A stretch of 21,082 bases of DNA from CAZMCH01 sp964564735 (GTDB lineage: Bacteria > Poribacteria > DTPJ01). Positions 9,501 through 15,559 of this stretch are shown piece by piece. The DNA is taken from contig CAZMCH010000074.1 in assembly GCA_964564735.1 (NCBI GenBank), positions 1-21,082 of the forward strand, read 5' to 3'. Positions within the stretch are counted from its first letter, which is position 1; every line of letters begins with the position of its first letter. Made by a program: the position numbers and the translations under genes. The notes below the pieces were generated by a model that was given only the letters and a program-made list of their open reading frames with translations, had not been told where the DNA came from and did no database searches.

Positions 9501-10166
9501 ATTTCCTTAAAGTCAACATCTATGATAACTAAGATTCCTTTTGAGATTAAAGCTCAGAGATTTGCTATATCATCAGTTGAAAATATTCAGGTATCAGCAG
9601 TAGAAAAGCAAGCTGTTATAAGATGGACACCGAATAATAACGAGTTTATCGATAGTTATATAATTATCCGTCAGGATGGTTATTCTTCTGATTGGCAAAA
9701 TGGCAAAGGCACACAATACACTCTCAAGCAAATAAAAGGAAATACCATTTCAGAATTTGTTGACACAAACATATATGAAGATGAGGTTTACACCTATCAG
9801 ATAAAAGTTAGATTCCTGAGTGGTGTAGAATTAAAAAGCGATTTATATACTGTAAAAATAATGCCTGTAATTAAGCAAACAGTCCTTTTACCATGCTATC
9901 CCAATCCATTTAACCCAGAAGTATGGATTCCTTATGAGCTTTCTGAGCAAACAGAGGTAACAATCCTTATATACAATCTCAAAGGTCAGTTAGTCCGTTC
10001 TCTTGAGCTGGGGATGAAAGATAAAGGGCGATACACTAACAAAGATAAATCAGCTTATTGGGATGGTTTGAATGAAACAGGCGAAAAAGTTTCAAGCGGA
10101 GTTTATTTTTATGTTATGAAAACTCGTGGCTATAGTGCATCAAGAAAAATGGTAATGCTAAAATAG
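6540..10166 (+). CDS. Giant multidomain exoprotein, C-terminal part (SbsA-like Ig, FN3, sorting domain)
   Basis: This is the C-terminal continuation of the preceding gene. The frame is open from 6384, and the ATG at 6540 has no Shine-Dalgarno sequence and sits in a conserved-looking stretch, so independent translation is doubtful. Counting from that ATG: residues 1-110 form a Gly-rich beta region ending in NDNDVGDNIS ... DPVWGTPLF; about 235-360 is Ig-like; about 365-490 is an SbsA/Big_5-like Ig domain (AKPTVLTTIPNYQDRESQ ... VHDLAGNPLDNAFMFTFRT); about 655-830 is a repeat built on GWRFISVPIIP and GWYAIGNPFILP; about 1010-1115 is fibronectin-III-like (VEKQAVIRWTPNNNEFIDSY); the last 90 residues (nt 9894-10163) are a FlgD-Ig/T9SS-like sorting domain (CYPNPFNPEVWIPYELSE ... 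YWDGLNETGE). The sorting domain is a clear paralogue of the one at 834-1103. Export and surface anchoring are inferred from that domain plus the signal peptide upstream. Confidence 0.82.
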   Translation: MTIGSAGGMEWGLTNKWGFEFWGTGITMEMDFNGQATIETGAEYGAEWESGKGAEQTVGFVLNDNDVGDNISTRVYADPVWGTPLFFQDAGSVTSDPWEPGTNKAVDISLELLEQPSGKSDYRDGAHYKLKVQYAGQRKLETNWTDFVIYSLWTDNKDNLTATINGQPGPYQFSLAPGESSSTTTFIVSLYPPEKDWSNSADKEYSVVIEVDEVADAYQINRVITLKPKFADLRAPRALITAPYDGQRISPVFFPDTDPFNIKTVSNDLDLDKIQLQIRSKQPNGVWEPWRNLSGMLWKDGDPNLNVEVFDRLDRVPPIREFTFKWTDNEIRLLGVGEYAIRAVATDKATSPNMDVDPPFVVFLVDDAKPTVLTTIPNYQDRESQRIYRGELSAIFTDDMRADDFNDRTFAVTDLLKSGQKVAGFVSYSPALRKAIFVPVVPFDPNGFYRVEIKTDTEKDGVIERGVHDLAGNPLDNAFMFTFRTTDAPFEPTWSITLSASDGTSKDANNIAGIEYGVLDGEDERDARAVPGLASKLRLSYLDISKTEYDRDIRPADGRLSYHWFFVINNAKNGSTVTIKWRPTIKLTKMERQYQIIRLIEFNASGNVIKTIPLDPTTAVYNINTGDFEEMVAYTYINTGEASRYFRLDVQKADLVATELKKGSSGWRFISVPIIPQRDDPFVNLGDDIDPFQLYHYDTKTDGYKIYPLDLGEVSLQTGRGYFTRLDSDTEIDVGGVSNLTDISILLNTAGWYAIGNPFILPVNISNIEFNGQNFNSAVNAGLIEGTLYRWKVDNINPDSYEAVNSSGQLNLWDGYWIKTKQANITMKIPAPAGLANAVNPLSPSFNPPMAPSNMPLIADSQFSLRLDLLSDFASDITTTLGARKDSKLLWDLYDQSEPPTLGNTVAVYFDHSDWGSDSGFYNTDFKPILDVGEEHIWTFTAFIDKSNADMKLSWEKSISQVPGDIMLYFRYADGKSEWQDMRKIQYISLKSTSMITKIPFEIKAQRFAISSVENIQVSAVEKQAVIRWTPNNNEFIDSYIIIRQDGYSSDWQNGKGTQYTLKQIKGNTISEFVDTNIYEDEVYTYQIKVRFLSGVELKSDLYTVKIMPVIKQTVLLPCYPNPFNPEVWIPYELSEQTEVTILIYNLKGQLVRSLELGMKDKGRYTNKDKSAYWDGLNETGEKVSSGVYFYVMKTRGYSASRKMVMLK

Positions 10167-10185
10167 TTTCAAATGACCATATAAT

Positions 10186-10223
10186 ATATGATGTCTGGGA
10201 TAATATATCCACAGACATCATAT
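10186..10223 (+). terminator. Strong hairpin after the giant exoprotein gene
   Basis: Arms 10186-10197 and 10212-10223 are perfectly complementary over 12 bp, and GGA/TCC inside the loop can extend the stem. It lies 20 nt after the stop codon. There is no clear U-tract, so it may be an mRNA-end stabilising or Rho-assisted structure, not a classic intrinsic terminator. Confidence 0.6.
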
Positions 10224-10409
10224 TGTCAGATGAAAAATCAATATTGTGTAATTTCCACTTCCAACGTTTTCATTATTTCATTAATATATTTTAAATTTTT
10301 CTGGTGTAATATCCAAAACACCTTTTTTAATTCTAATTGTGAATATTGAAGTTTTTATATCTCGTTTTGATGATGTAGATACTGAAACATGCTTTTTCAT
10401 GTCATTTTC

Positions 10410-10432
10410 TTGGGTGGCAATTTGCCACCCAA
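10410..10432. repeat. 23-bp near-perfect palindrome
   Basis: TTGGGTGGC and GCCACCCAA flank a five-base loop, giving a 9-bp GC-rich stem in otherwise AT-rich sequence. No U-tract follows on either strand. It could be an operator, a REP-like element or a folded RNA; the function cannot be read from sequence. Confidence 0.6.
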
Positions 10433-10583
10433 TCTCTGCCCCTGCTATTATCACTTCCCTCTAAGCTTTGTTCATTTGCTCTAGTAATACCATTTCTCTT
10501 GAATAGTTATAAAAGTTGGGATATGCTGTATATCGCTATAAAAACGAGAAACAAAAGAATCAGAAAACCTATAGGAGAACCTT

Positions 10584-11507
10584 ATGAAAATAGAATATTT
10601 AGATATAAAAGAAGTTGGTATTTTGACTGATACCTATAATAGTCAAATCGTTGGTATACCACATTCCTATAATGTTTCACCAGAGGAATTTATAGATGGT
10701 TCTCCACACCAGAAATATTCCCGTCATGGTTACAATGAAGAAATTCATTCTGAAAAGCTAATCGTCTGCAAAGAAAAAGATAAAATAATCGGTTTTGCTG
10801 ATGTTGCAATAGCAAATACAGAACTCGATGGAAAAAAAGAGCAAAAAGGATTCATACGCTTTTTGACATACAAGCCCGGCTGTCGATCTGCAGGTCAACT
10901 TCTTTTAGATGAATCGGAAAAATATTTGAAAGGTTTTAGCATACAAGAAATCAAGGCTTTTCGGATTTTATATATCAACGACCACTGTGGCTATCGCTTT
11001 TATCATCTAAGCTATGGCTTGCTATCTGACAAGTTAGGGCATATTTTCGGGCTTTTTGGTATGAATGGCTACAAAATAAACGGAGGCGAAATCTGCATGG
11101 ATCAGCCCAATTATAATGTCAATGAGCCTATCTTGACCAATAAAAGCATTGATATTAAAGTAGAGCAAAAAGCAGGACGTGGCAAATTGCCTAACTTAGA
11201 GGTATATGCTTATCTAAATGGCAATCAAATTGGCGAATGTGTATCATGCTCAATTGGTGAATTCATTAACGCAAGAGAGGCGCAGGATTGGATTTTTATA
11301 GTAGCATTATTTATTAATGACTCTGAACAAGCAAAGGGTTTGGGACGCTATTTGCTACAAAGAAACCTTTGGGAATCATTAAAACTTGGCTATAAGCATA
11401 CATCCATAAGCACTGATTGGCGTAATTACAGAGCATTGCTTTTTTATACTAACTATGGATATTACTTGGTTGATACTTCCTATGAGTTTATTAAAACTAT
11501 AGCCTAG
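10584..11507 (+). CDS. Tandem GNAT-family N-acetyltransferase
   Basis: A 307-residue soluble protein that reads as two GNAT (acetyl-CoA-dependent acyltransferase) folds in tandem. The C-terminal half carries a clear acetyl-CoA loop, EQAKGLGRYLLQRNL (248-262), the expected Q/R-x-x-G-x-G/A pattern, followed by STDWRNYRALLFYTNYGY (276-293), typical of the GNAT end (N-x-x-A-x-x-x-Y-x-x-x-G-Y/F). The N-terminal half has a poorer copy (RSAGQLLLDESEKYL, 101-115), suggesting one degenerate domain. The start is supported by AGGAGA about 7 nt upstream. It leads a co-directional row of genes; 45 nt separate it from the ComF-like gene. The acyl acceptor is unknown; a toxin-type, peptide or small-molecule acetyltransferase are all possible. 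Confidence 0.75.
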   Translation: MKIEYLDIKEVGILTDTYNSQIVGIPHSYNVSPEEFIDGSPHQKYSRHGYNEEIHSEKLIVCKEKDKIIGFADVAIANTELDGKKEQKGFIRFLTYKPGCRSAGQLLLDESEKYLKGFSIQEIKAFRILYINDHCGYRFYHLSYGLLSDKLGHIFGLFGMNGYKINGGEICMDQPNYNVNEPILTNKSIDIKVEQKAGRGKLPNLEVYAYLNGNQIGECVSCSIGEFINAREAQDWIFIVALFINDSEQAKGLGRYLLQRNLWESLKLGYKHTSISTDWRNYRALLFYTNYGYYLVDTSYEFIKTIA

Positions 11508-11516
11508 AACACGGAT

Positions 11517-11552
11517 ATTTCCCCTCTTGGGAGGGGATTAAGGGGGTGGGTA
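11517..11552 (+). repeat. Short mobile-type repeat supplying the comF ribosome binding site
   Basis: CCCCTC-TTGG-GAGGGG (11521-11536) forms a 6-7 bp hairpin followed by ATTAAGGGGGTGGGTAA. Sequences of this shape are familiar to me as intergenic repeats in many bacteria, though none was searched here. AGGGGGTGGG (11541-11550) is also the only Shine-Dalgarno candidate for the ATG at 11553. Confidence 0.5.
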
Positions 11553-12626
11553 ATGAACCCCGTTCTAAAAAGTCTTATAAAATTTCTTTATCCAGCGCAA
11601 TGTCATCACTGCAAGGAAAACCTAGACCCAACAGATCATTATATATGTAAATCTTGTTGGGAACAGCCGGAGTTTATAAAAGAGCCTGTTTGCCAGACAT
11701 GTGGTTATCCTATTGGATTTACAGATAAAACCAGCGATGAAAGACCTAATGATGTTTGGTTCAGGAAAGCGCGCTCAATAGCGAACTATTATGAGCATGA
11801 TAAGATTAGTTTGACTGATTACATAACGAATGATAAGCCGAACAACTCATGTAATAGATGCCCAAAAGATGTTAAGCCATTATTTAGCATAGATTTATAT
11901 TTTCATAACGAGTTAAACAAAGGTGCAAAAGGCTTTGTAAATCTAAAAAGCAAGCCATCAAAGGAATTATCATCAGCATTTGGAGAATATTCATCTAAGG
12001 CATTTGTAATGGTTGATAAAATTGATTATGGATGGCAGTTGATAGATAGAGATAGGGAGTTTTTGCTGAGAAGAGATGGCGAAAAAATAAATGTCTATGG
12101 AATCAATCCAATTCACCCTTTTGAAAACAAAGCAGATTATCAGGAAAAAAGTATCTCTGCAATATCAAACGCCATTCACTTATTAAAATACGGAGGCAAA
12201 ACCATCATGGCTGAACCTTTGGCAAGGCTTATGATAGAGAATATGCCGAAATTGCTTAATAAAGATGATTATGATTTCATAATTCCTTTGCCGATGTATA
12301 AAAATAAACTGCGCAAACGTGGCTATAATCAGGTTGAGCTAATAGGGCGTAGGCTGTCAAAGGCTATTGGTATTCCCCTTGATACAACAAGCCTAATTAA
12401 GATCATGGAAACGGAATCTCAGGCGAGTTCGTCATTTATGAAAAGAGGCATCAATCTCAAGGGGGCGTTTGATGTTTCGGATAAGTCAAAGATAGAAGGC
12501 AAGCGTATCTTGCTCATTGATGACGTTATGACTAGCGGTGCATCCATGAACGAATCCGCAAAGGCTTTGATGACAAAAGGTGGAGTTGAGTTCGTTGATG
12601 TGCTTACGCTTGTAAGGGCGGTGTAA
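11553..12626 (+). CDS. comF: ComF-like phosphoribosyltransferase with large internal insertion
   Basis: ComF/GntX-family protein, associated with DNA uptake or handling in competent bacteria; biochemical substrate unknown. The zinc-finger cysteines come in four pairs, C17/C20, C32/C35, C47/C50 and C100/C103. The PRTase part has the helix HLLKYGGKTIMAEPLA (209-224), IIPLPMYKNKLRKRGYNQ (243-260), and the PRPP-binding loop ILLIDDVMTSGAS (319-331). The family is usually about 220-240 residues; this one has 357. The excess lies between C50 and C100 (normally about 10 residues) and between C103 and the helix at about 203. The inserted segment has no recognisable domain. The 3' end (12591-12624) is repeated at 13265-13298 beyond the toxin-antitoxin pair. 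The start has a strong G-rich RBS from the adjacent repeat. Confidence 0.85.
   Translation: MNPVLKSLIKFLYPAQCHHCKENLDPTDHYICKSCWEQPEFIKEPVCQTCGYPIGFTDKTSDERPNDVWFRKARSIANYYEHDKISLTDYITNDKPNNSCNRCPKDVKPLFSIDLYFHNELNKGAKGFVNLKSKPSKELSSAFGEYSSKAFVMVDKIDYGWQLIDRDREFLLRRDGEKINVYGINPIHPFENKADYQEKSISAISNAIHLLKYGGKTIMAEPLARLMIENMPKLLNKDDYDFIIPLPMYKNKLRKRGYNQVELIGRRLSKAIGIPLDTTSLIKIMETESQASSSFMKRGINLKGAFDVSDKSKIEGKRILLIDDVMTSGASMNESAKALMTKGGVEFVDVLTLVRAV
12591..12624 (+). repeat. Direct repeat, copy A: comF 3' end
   Basis: These 34 bp match 13265-13298 with two adjacent mismatches (GC versus AT at 12608-12609). Copy A encodes the last residues of ComF (FVDVLTLVRAV) and runs into its TAA. It also contains AGGGCGGTG, the likely ribosome binding site for the MNT gene starting at 12629. 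Confidence 0.9.
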
Positions 12627-12628
12627 AT

Positions 12629-12922
12629 ATGAAAAAGATTGAAGAAATAAAGTCTATTTTGGAAAAACACAAGCAAGAAATCACAGAAAAATATAAAGTT
12701 TCGGAAATTGGCATATTCGGTTCTTACATAAGGGATGAGCAAAAAGAAACAAGCGATATAGATATTTTGGTTGAGTTTGATGGCAGTATTGGATTGCTAA
12801 AATATATTGAGATGGAAAATTACTTAAGCGACTTGCTTGGTGTCAAAGTTGATTTGGTGATGAAATCATCTCTAAAGCCAAGAATAGGGAAACATATCCT
12901 TGATGAGGTTGTTTATTTATGA
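12629..12922 (+). CDS. mntA: MNT-domain nucleotidyltransferase antitoxin (MntA-like)
   Basis: Small nucleotidyltransferase of the MNT family, the antitoxin partner of HEPN toxins. In characterised pairs it inactivates the toxin by adding AMP to a tyrosine. The diagnostic GS-x10-D-x-D motif is present exactly: G31-S32, then D43 and D45 (SDIDILVEF), and a third acidic residue, D75, in KVDLVM. The length of 97 residues is normal. The start lies 2 nt after the comF stop, with AGGGCGG upstream, so translation may be coupled to comF. Its TGA overlaps the HEPN gene start (ATGA at 12919-12922), the standard arrangement for this pair. The symbol follows the type system; orthology was not tested. Confidence 0.9.
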   Translation: MKKIEEIKSILEKHKQEITEKYKVSEIGIFGSYIRDEQKETSDIDILVEFDGSIGLLKYIEMENYLSDLLGVKVDLVMKSSLKPRIGKHILDEVVYL

Positions 12923-13257
12923 GAGAAATTGGCGATTATATACAAGACATTGTAGAATCCATGAATAAAGCCATAAAATTTGTTGAGAGCATGACATACG
13001 AAGATTTTGCCCAAGATGATAAGACTATTTTTGCAGTCATAAGGGCATTGGAAGTCATTGGCGAAGCAACCAAGAATATTCCTAATGAAGTAAGGGAAAA
13101 ATATCCAGAAATATCATGGCGGGAAATGGCAGGTATGAGAGATAAGCTAATCCATGAATACTTTGGCGTAAAGCTGGAAGTAGTTTGGAATACAGTCCAA
13201 GAGGAAATTCCACCGATTAAGCCCTTATTTGAAAAAATGTTAGAAGATTACACATAA
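12919..13257 (+). CDS. hepT: HEPN-domain RNase toxin (HepT-like, DUF86)
   Basis: All-alpha HEPN protein of the DUF86/HepT family, the predicted RNase toxin of an MNT-HEPN pair. The catalytic R-x4-H motif is R74-DKLI-H79, followed by E80-Y81, so the full R-x4-H-x-Y motif, including the tyrosine that MntA-type antitoxins AMPylate, is intact. Upstream helices carry IRALEVIGEATKNIPNEV (41-58), typical of the family. At 112 residues the length is normal and nothing is broken, so the module is probably functional. It is translationally coupled to mntA through the ATGA overlap. Immediately after its stop comes a second copy of the comF end (13265-13298). Targets in related systems are RNA; the native target is unknown. 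Confidence 0.9.
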   Translation: MREIGDYIQDIVESMNKAIKFVESMTYEDFAQDDKTIFAVIRALEVIGEATKNIPNEVREKYPEISWREMAGMRDKLIHEYFGVKLEVVWNTVQEEIPPIKPLFEKMLEDYT

Positions 13258-13264
13258 ATTTAAA

Positions 13265-13298
13265 TTCGTTGATGTGCTTACATTTGTAAGGGCGGTGT
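13265..13298 (+). repeat. Direct repeat, copy B: duplicated comF 3' end
   Basis: This is the second copy of the 34-bp repeat at 12591-12624. Read in the comF frame it still encodes FVDVLTFVRAV followed by TGA (13298-13300), but it has no comF body upstream; the HEPN stop is 8 nt before it. The two copies bracket the whole MNT-HEPN pair (about 640 bp), as expected if the pair inserted into or recombined at the end of comF. Confidence 0.9.
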
Positions 13299-13343
13299 GA
13301 AAAATTTTTTAGTTTTTGATTATTTGGGAAAGGATTATTCTTT

Positions 13344-14333
13344 ATGAGATACCACATTTTTTTAGTTTCGGAAAAGAGTTTTGATATATGTCGCCAAAGA
13401 GGAATATTCGGCGCGATTCAATCCTCTGGCACACCAAAATCAGCGCAGGTAAATTCAGAAATCATAGCAAGTTTTGCAGGTATTAATCTTGGTGATTTCG
13501 TATTTTTCTATGTCAAAAATAAAGGTGTCTATGGATTATGGAAGACTATATCCAAATCTTTTTTTGATACAACACCTATCTGGAAAGAACCAGATCCAAT
13601 TTATCCTTATAGAGTATGTATTGAGCCAGCAGTCAGAAAATTCTCTAACTATGTTGAAATGGCTGATATATTGGATTTGCGAGATAAGGGAAAAATCTGG
13701 ACATTTGACCTAAATCCCATGACAAGAAAAAGTCATCATCCTATTACTACCAATGAAGGAAATGAATTGATTCGTCTATTACTGAGAAACAACCCTATTT
13801 CTGAAAGCCCAGATAAAATTCCTCAACCTTATTTCCAACCCAATAATGATCCTTTACCTATTGATCTTCAATGTGATAAAAATGGGCGTTTAAAATATGA
13901 AGGCTACCTTAATGCATGGTTCATGCAAGCTTTTACTTGTGGAAAATTGAAGGAAATCATTGGTGATTATAGGGATTTTATAAATTTTGCGCCAACATCC
14001 TTCAATAAAGTAATGGATATATTTCTTACTCACGTGACAAGAATTGATTCTGTTGATATTTTACATAAATATACATGTATGGAATTAAAGACAGGTAAGG
14101 TTTCAGAAGATGATCTTAATCAAATTATTAAATATGAGAATTGGCTGGTCAGAAAACTTGCCGATGGTGATTCTGAAATGATCCAAAGTATTTTGGTTGG
14201 ATCAAATTTTGATGAAAAGGTTTTAGATTATAGTAAAAAGAGAAAAGCAATAGAAGAGAAAACTGTAAGACTTATAGAATATGGAATTAATAATGAATTA
14301 AATGATCTAATTTTAAAAGAAATTGATGATTAG
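13344..14333 (+). CDS. EVE-domain / PD-(D/E)XK nuclease fusion
   Basis: A 329-residue two-domain protein. Residues 1-145 resemble an EVE (PUA-superfamily) domain: MRYHIFLVSEKSFDICRQ, INLGDFVFFYVKNKGVYGLWK (48-67) and YPYRVCIEP (88-95). EVE domains are predicted or known readers of modified bases, and some are joined to restriction nucleases. Residues 180-300 look like a PD-(D/E)XK nuclease of the NucS/DUF91 kind: E187 in KYEGYLNAWF, R233-I-D235-SVD238, then E247-L-K249, with Q260, Y264 and WLVR (267-270) following. AAAGGA lies 9 nt before the ATG. It sits 86 nt after the MNT-HEPN pair and before IS debris. A modification-dependent restriction or DNA-repair role is inferred from the two domains only. 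Confidence 0.72.
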   Translation: MRYHIFLVSEKSFDICRQRGIFGAIQSSGTPKSAQVNSEIIASFAGINLGDFVFFYVKNKGVYGLWKTISKSFFDTTPIWKEPDPIYPYRVCIEPAVRKFSNYVEMADILDLRDKGKIWTFDLNPMTRKSHHPITTNEGNELIRLLLRNNPISESPDKIPQPYFQPNNDPLPIDLQCDKNGRLKYEGYLNAWFMQAFTCGKLKEIIGDYRDFINFAPTSFNKVMDIFLTHVTRIDSVDILHKYTCMELKTGKVSEDDLNQIIKYENWLVRKLADGDSEMIQSILVGSNFDEKVLDYSKKRKAIEEKTVRLIEYGINNELNDLILKEIDD

Positions 14334-14390
14334 AACTAGGTGAATTTTTTGCTTAATTTCCAATTCTGCGATATTTTTATACTAAATATA

Positions 14391-14413
14391 TGCCGGAATC
14401 CCGGCACTTTTCG
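14391..14413 (+). terminator. Hairpin after the EVE-nuclease gene
   Basis: TGCCGG-AATC-CCGGCA (14391-14406) forms a perfect 6-bp GC-rich stem with a four-base loop, followed by CTTTTCG. It stands 57 nt downstream of the stop at 14333. The short T-run makes it a plausible but not strong intrinsic terminator. It may separate the nuclease from the IS remnant. Confidence 0.5.
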
Positions 14414-14480
14414 CAATAAAAACATTTGTTGCATCCGGATCCGAAAGCGATTAAAATCATCAATGCGTATTATAACAAAT

Positions 14481-15183
14481 TCATTTGACGTTTGCCAGAC
14501 AAAAAGATGAATAAAATGCTTGAAAGTATTCCCATACCTTGTGACGTGAATGCTTAAAGGCATAAACGTAAGTCAGCATTGATAAGACTGTTTCAATAAG
14601 CATCCTAACATTTGCATGGACGAAGATTGGTTGGATGCCAGTCGTTCTTTTCAAAACCAGTATCTGCGAAAACAATCATTTGGTCAGCGACATCATCAAC
14701 CATATTCTGGAATGCTGAACCATCATAAACATTGGCAGTATCACAAGCCCATGATACAACCAATCCAAGATAATTGAACAGGAAATAAAGTTTTCCACCA
14801 ACAATCCATCTTTTATTGAATTTTCCTTTTTTCCCAATCTGCTTATCACTTCGTCCTTCTCTTATAGGGTGAAGGAGTTCGATACCATAGCTGTCAATAA
14901 CACTGATAATAGATGGTTCAGCCATAAAACGTTGAATATAGTGCCGATGTGTATTGAAAAATCTGAATAACCGAGTTCTATGTGGTAGAGGATGAAATAA
15001 TGGGTGATAATCTTTTATCAACCATCTCCAGAAAGCGTTTTGTCCACATCCTTTGAGAGCATATAACAAGCCTAGTGTAACCACTTCGCTGGGATATAAT
15101 TTTGCTTGAGAGTGTTTGTTGTCATCAATATTATCATCTACCTTGCAGAACAATTCTGTGATAAAATCTATTTTATTAGTCAT
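14481..15183 (-). pseudogene. DDE transposase, frameshifted (IS982/IS4-like)
   Basis: Remnant of an insertion-sequence transposase. The intact 5' part (192 residues, 15183 down to 14605) starts with ATG preceded by AAGGAG at good spacing. It carries VIDSYG (D97) and VFADTGF (D174), the first two catalytic acids of a DDE fold. After NLRPCK the frame hits TAG, but the expected C-terminal part continues in another frame: NVRMLIETVLSMLTYVYAF ... VWEYFQ, ending at the stop 14481-14483. That part holds the likely catalytic Glu (IETVLSML). A small out-of-frame deletion near 14606-14620 therefore inactivated it. TAAAATCAT at 14452-14460 and its inverse at 15240-15248 are weak terminal-repeat candidates. 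The family name is a guess from motif order. Confidence 0.75.
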
Positions 15184-15248
15184 GGGGTCATCTCCTTATG
15201 TTAATGTTGTTTTGTATCAACATAATTTTATATGATCTCATGATTTTA

Positions 15249-15472
15249 TTAAATTAGCACCAAAGGTTCATCTATATTGGAAACAACAAAGTATGGTTCA
15301 GCTTCGTCTGATGGATCCTTGGCACTGTATAGATTTACCTTTAACTGCTTCTTGATATTTCATTTATTGTTAGTTTTTCAGACTTTGCCATTGCTATTGC
15401 GGTTAGGCATAGGTTCTTGAGATTTGGTTTGCTTAATGAATCATTGAAATATTCTTGAATTGTTTGTATCAT
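15249..15472 (-). pseudogene. Scraps of a second transposase-like gene
   Basis: On the - strand an ATG at 15472 opens 43 codons (MIQTIQEYFNDSLSKPNLKN ... KSEKLTINEISRSS) before a stop at 15341-15343. In a shifted frame the next stretch reads VNLYSAKDPSDEAEPYFVVS ... and stops at 15249. The two pieces resemble the N-terminal helices and a mid-protein strand (EPYFVVSN) of IS4-type transposases joined by a deletion. The match is from memory of such proteins and weak. It lies directly upstream of the frameshifted transposase, in the same orientation. Confidence 0.35.
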
Positions 15473-15496
15473 TCTGTCAGGATTAATTTTTTCTTT

Positions 15497-15558
15497 ATAG
15501 CATATCCTCCAATACAATATTGTGTTTATTTCAAAATAAAAGGATATGCTATTTTTTT
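15497..15558 (+). terminator. Long-loop inverted repeat ending in a T-run
   Basis: ATAGCATATCCT (15497-15508) and AGGATATGCTAT (15541-15552) are perfect 12-bp inverted repeats separated by 32 nt, and the right arm runs into seven T's. It could be a terminator read on the + strand, or the remains of IS terminal repeats, given the transposase debris next to it. Confidence 0.4.
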
Positions 15559-15559
15559 G

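Larger units (their letters stand above)
10167..10583. other. Non-coding gap with two inverted repeats
   Basis: This 417-nt AT-rich gap separates the surface-protein gene from the accessory cluster. It holds the hairpin at 10186-10223 and a near-perfect palindrome at 10410-10432. A 57-codon GTG-start frame exists on the - strand (10281-10454), but it has no recognisable family and its start is weak. I see no tRNA and no convincing promoter hexamers. Confidence 0.6.

Noticed and set aside
10281..10454. 57-codon GTG-start frame on the - strand (AEIGWQIATQ ... ITPEKFKIY)
   Set aside because: The start is weak, part of the frame is the palindrome, and there is no recognisable family. It may be a pseudogene scrap but cannot be supported as a gene.
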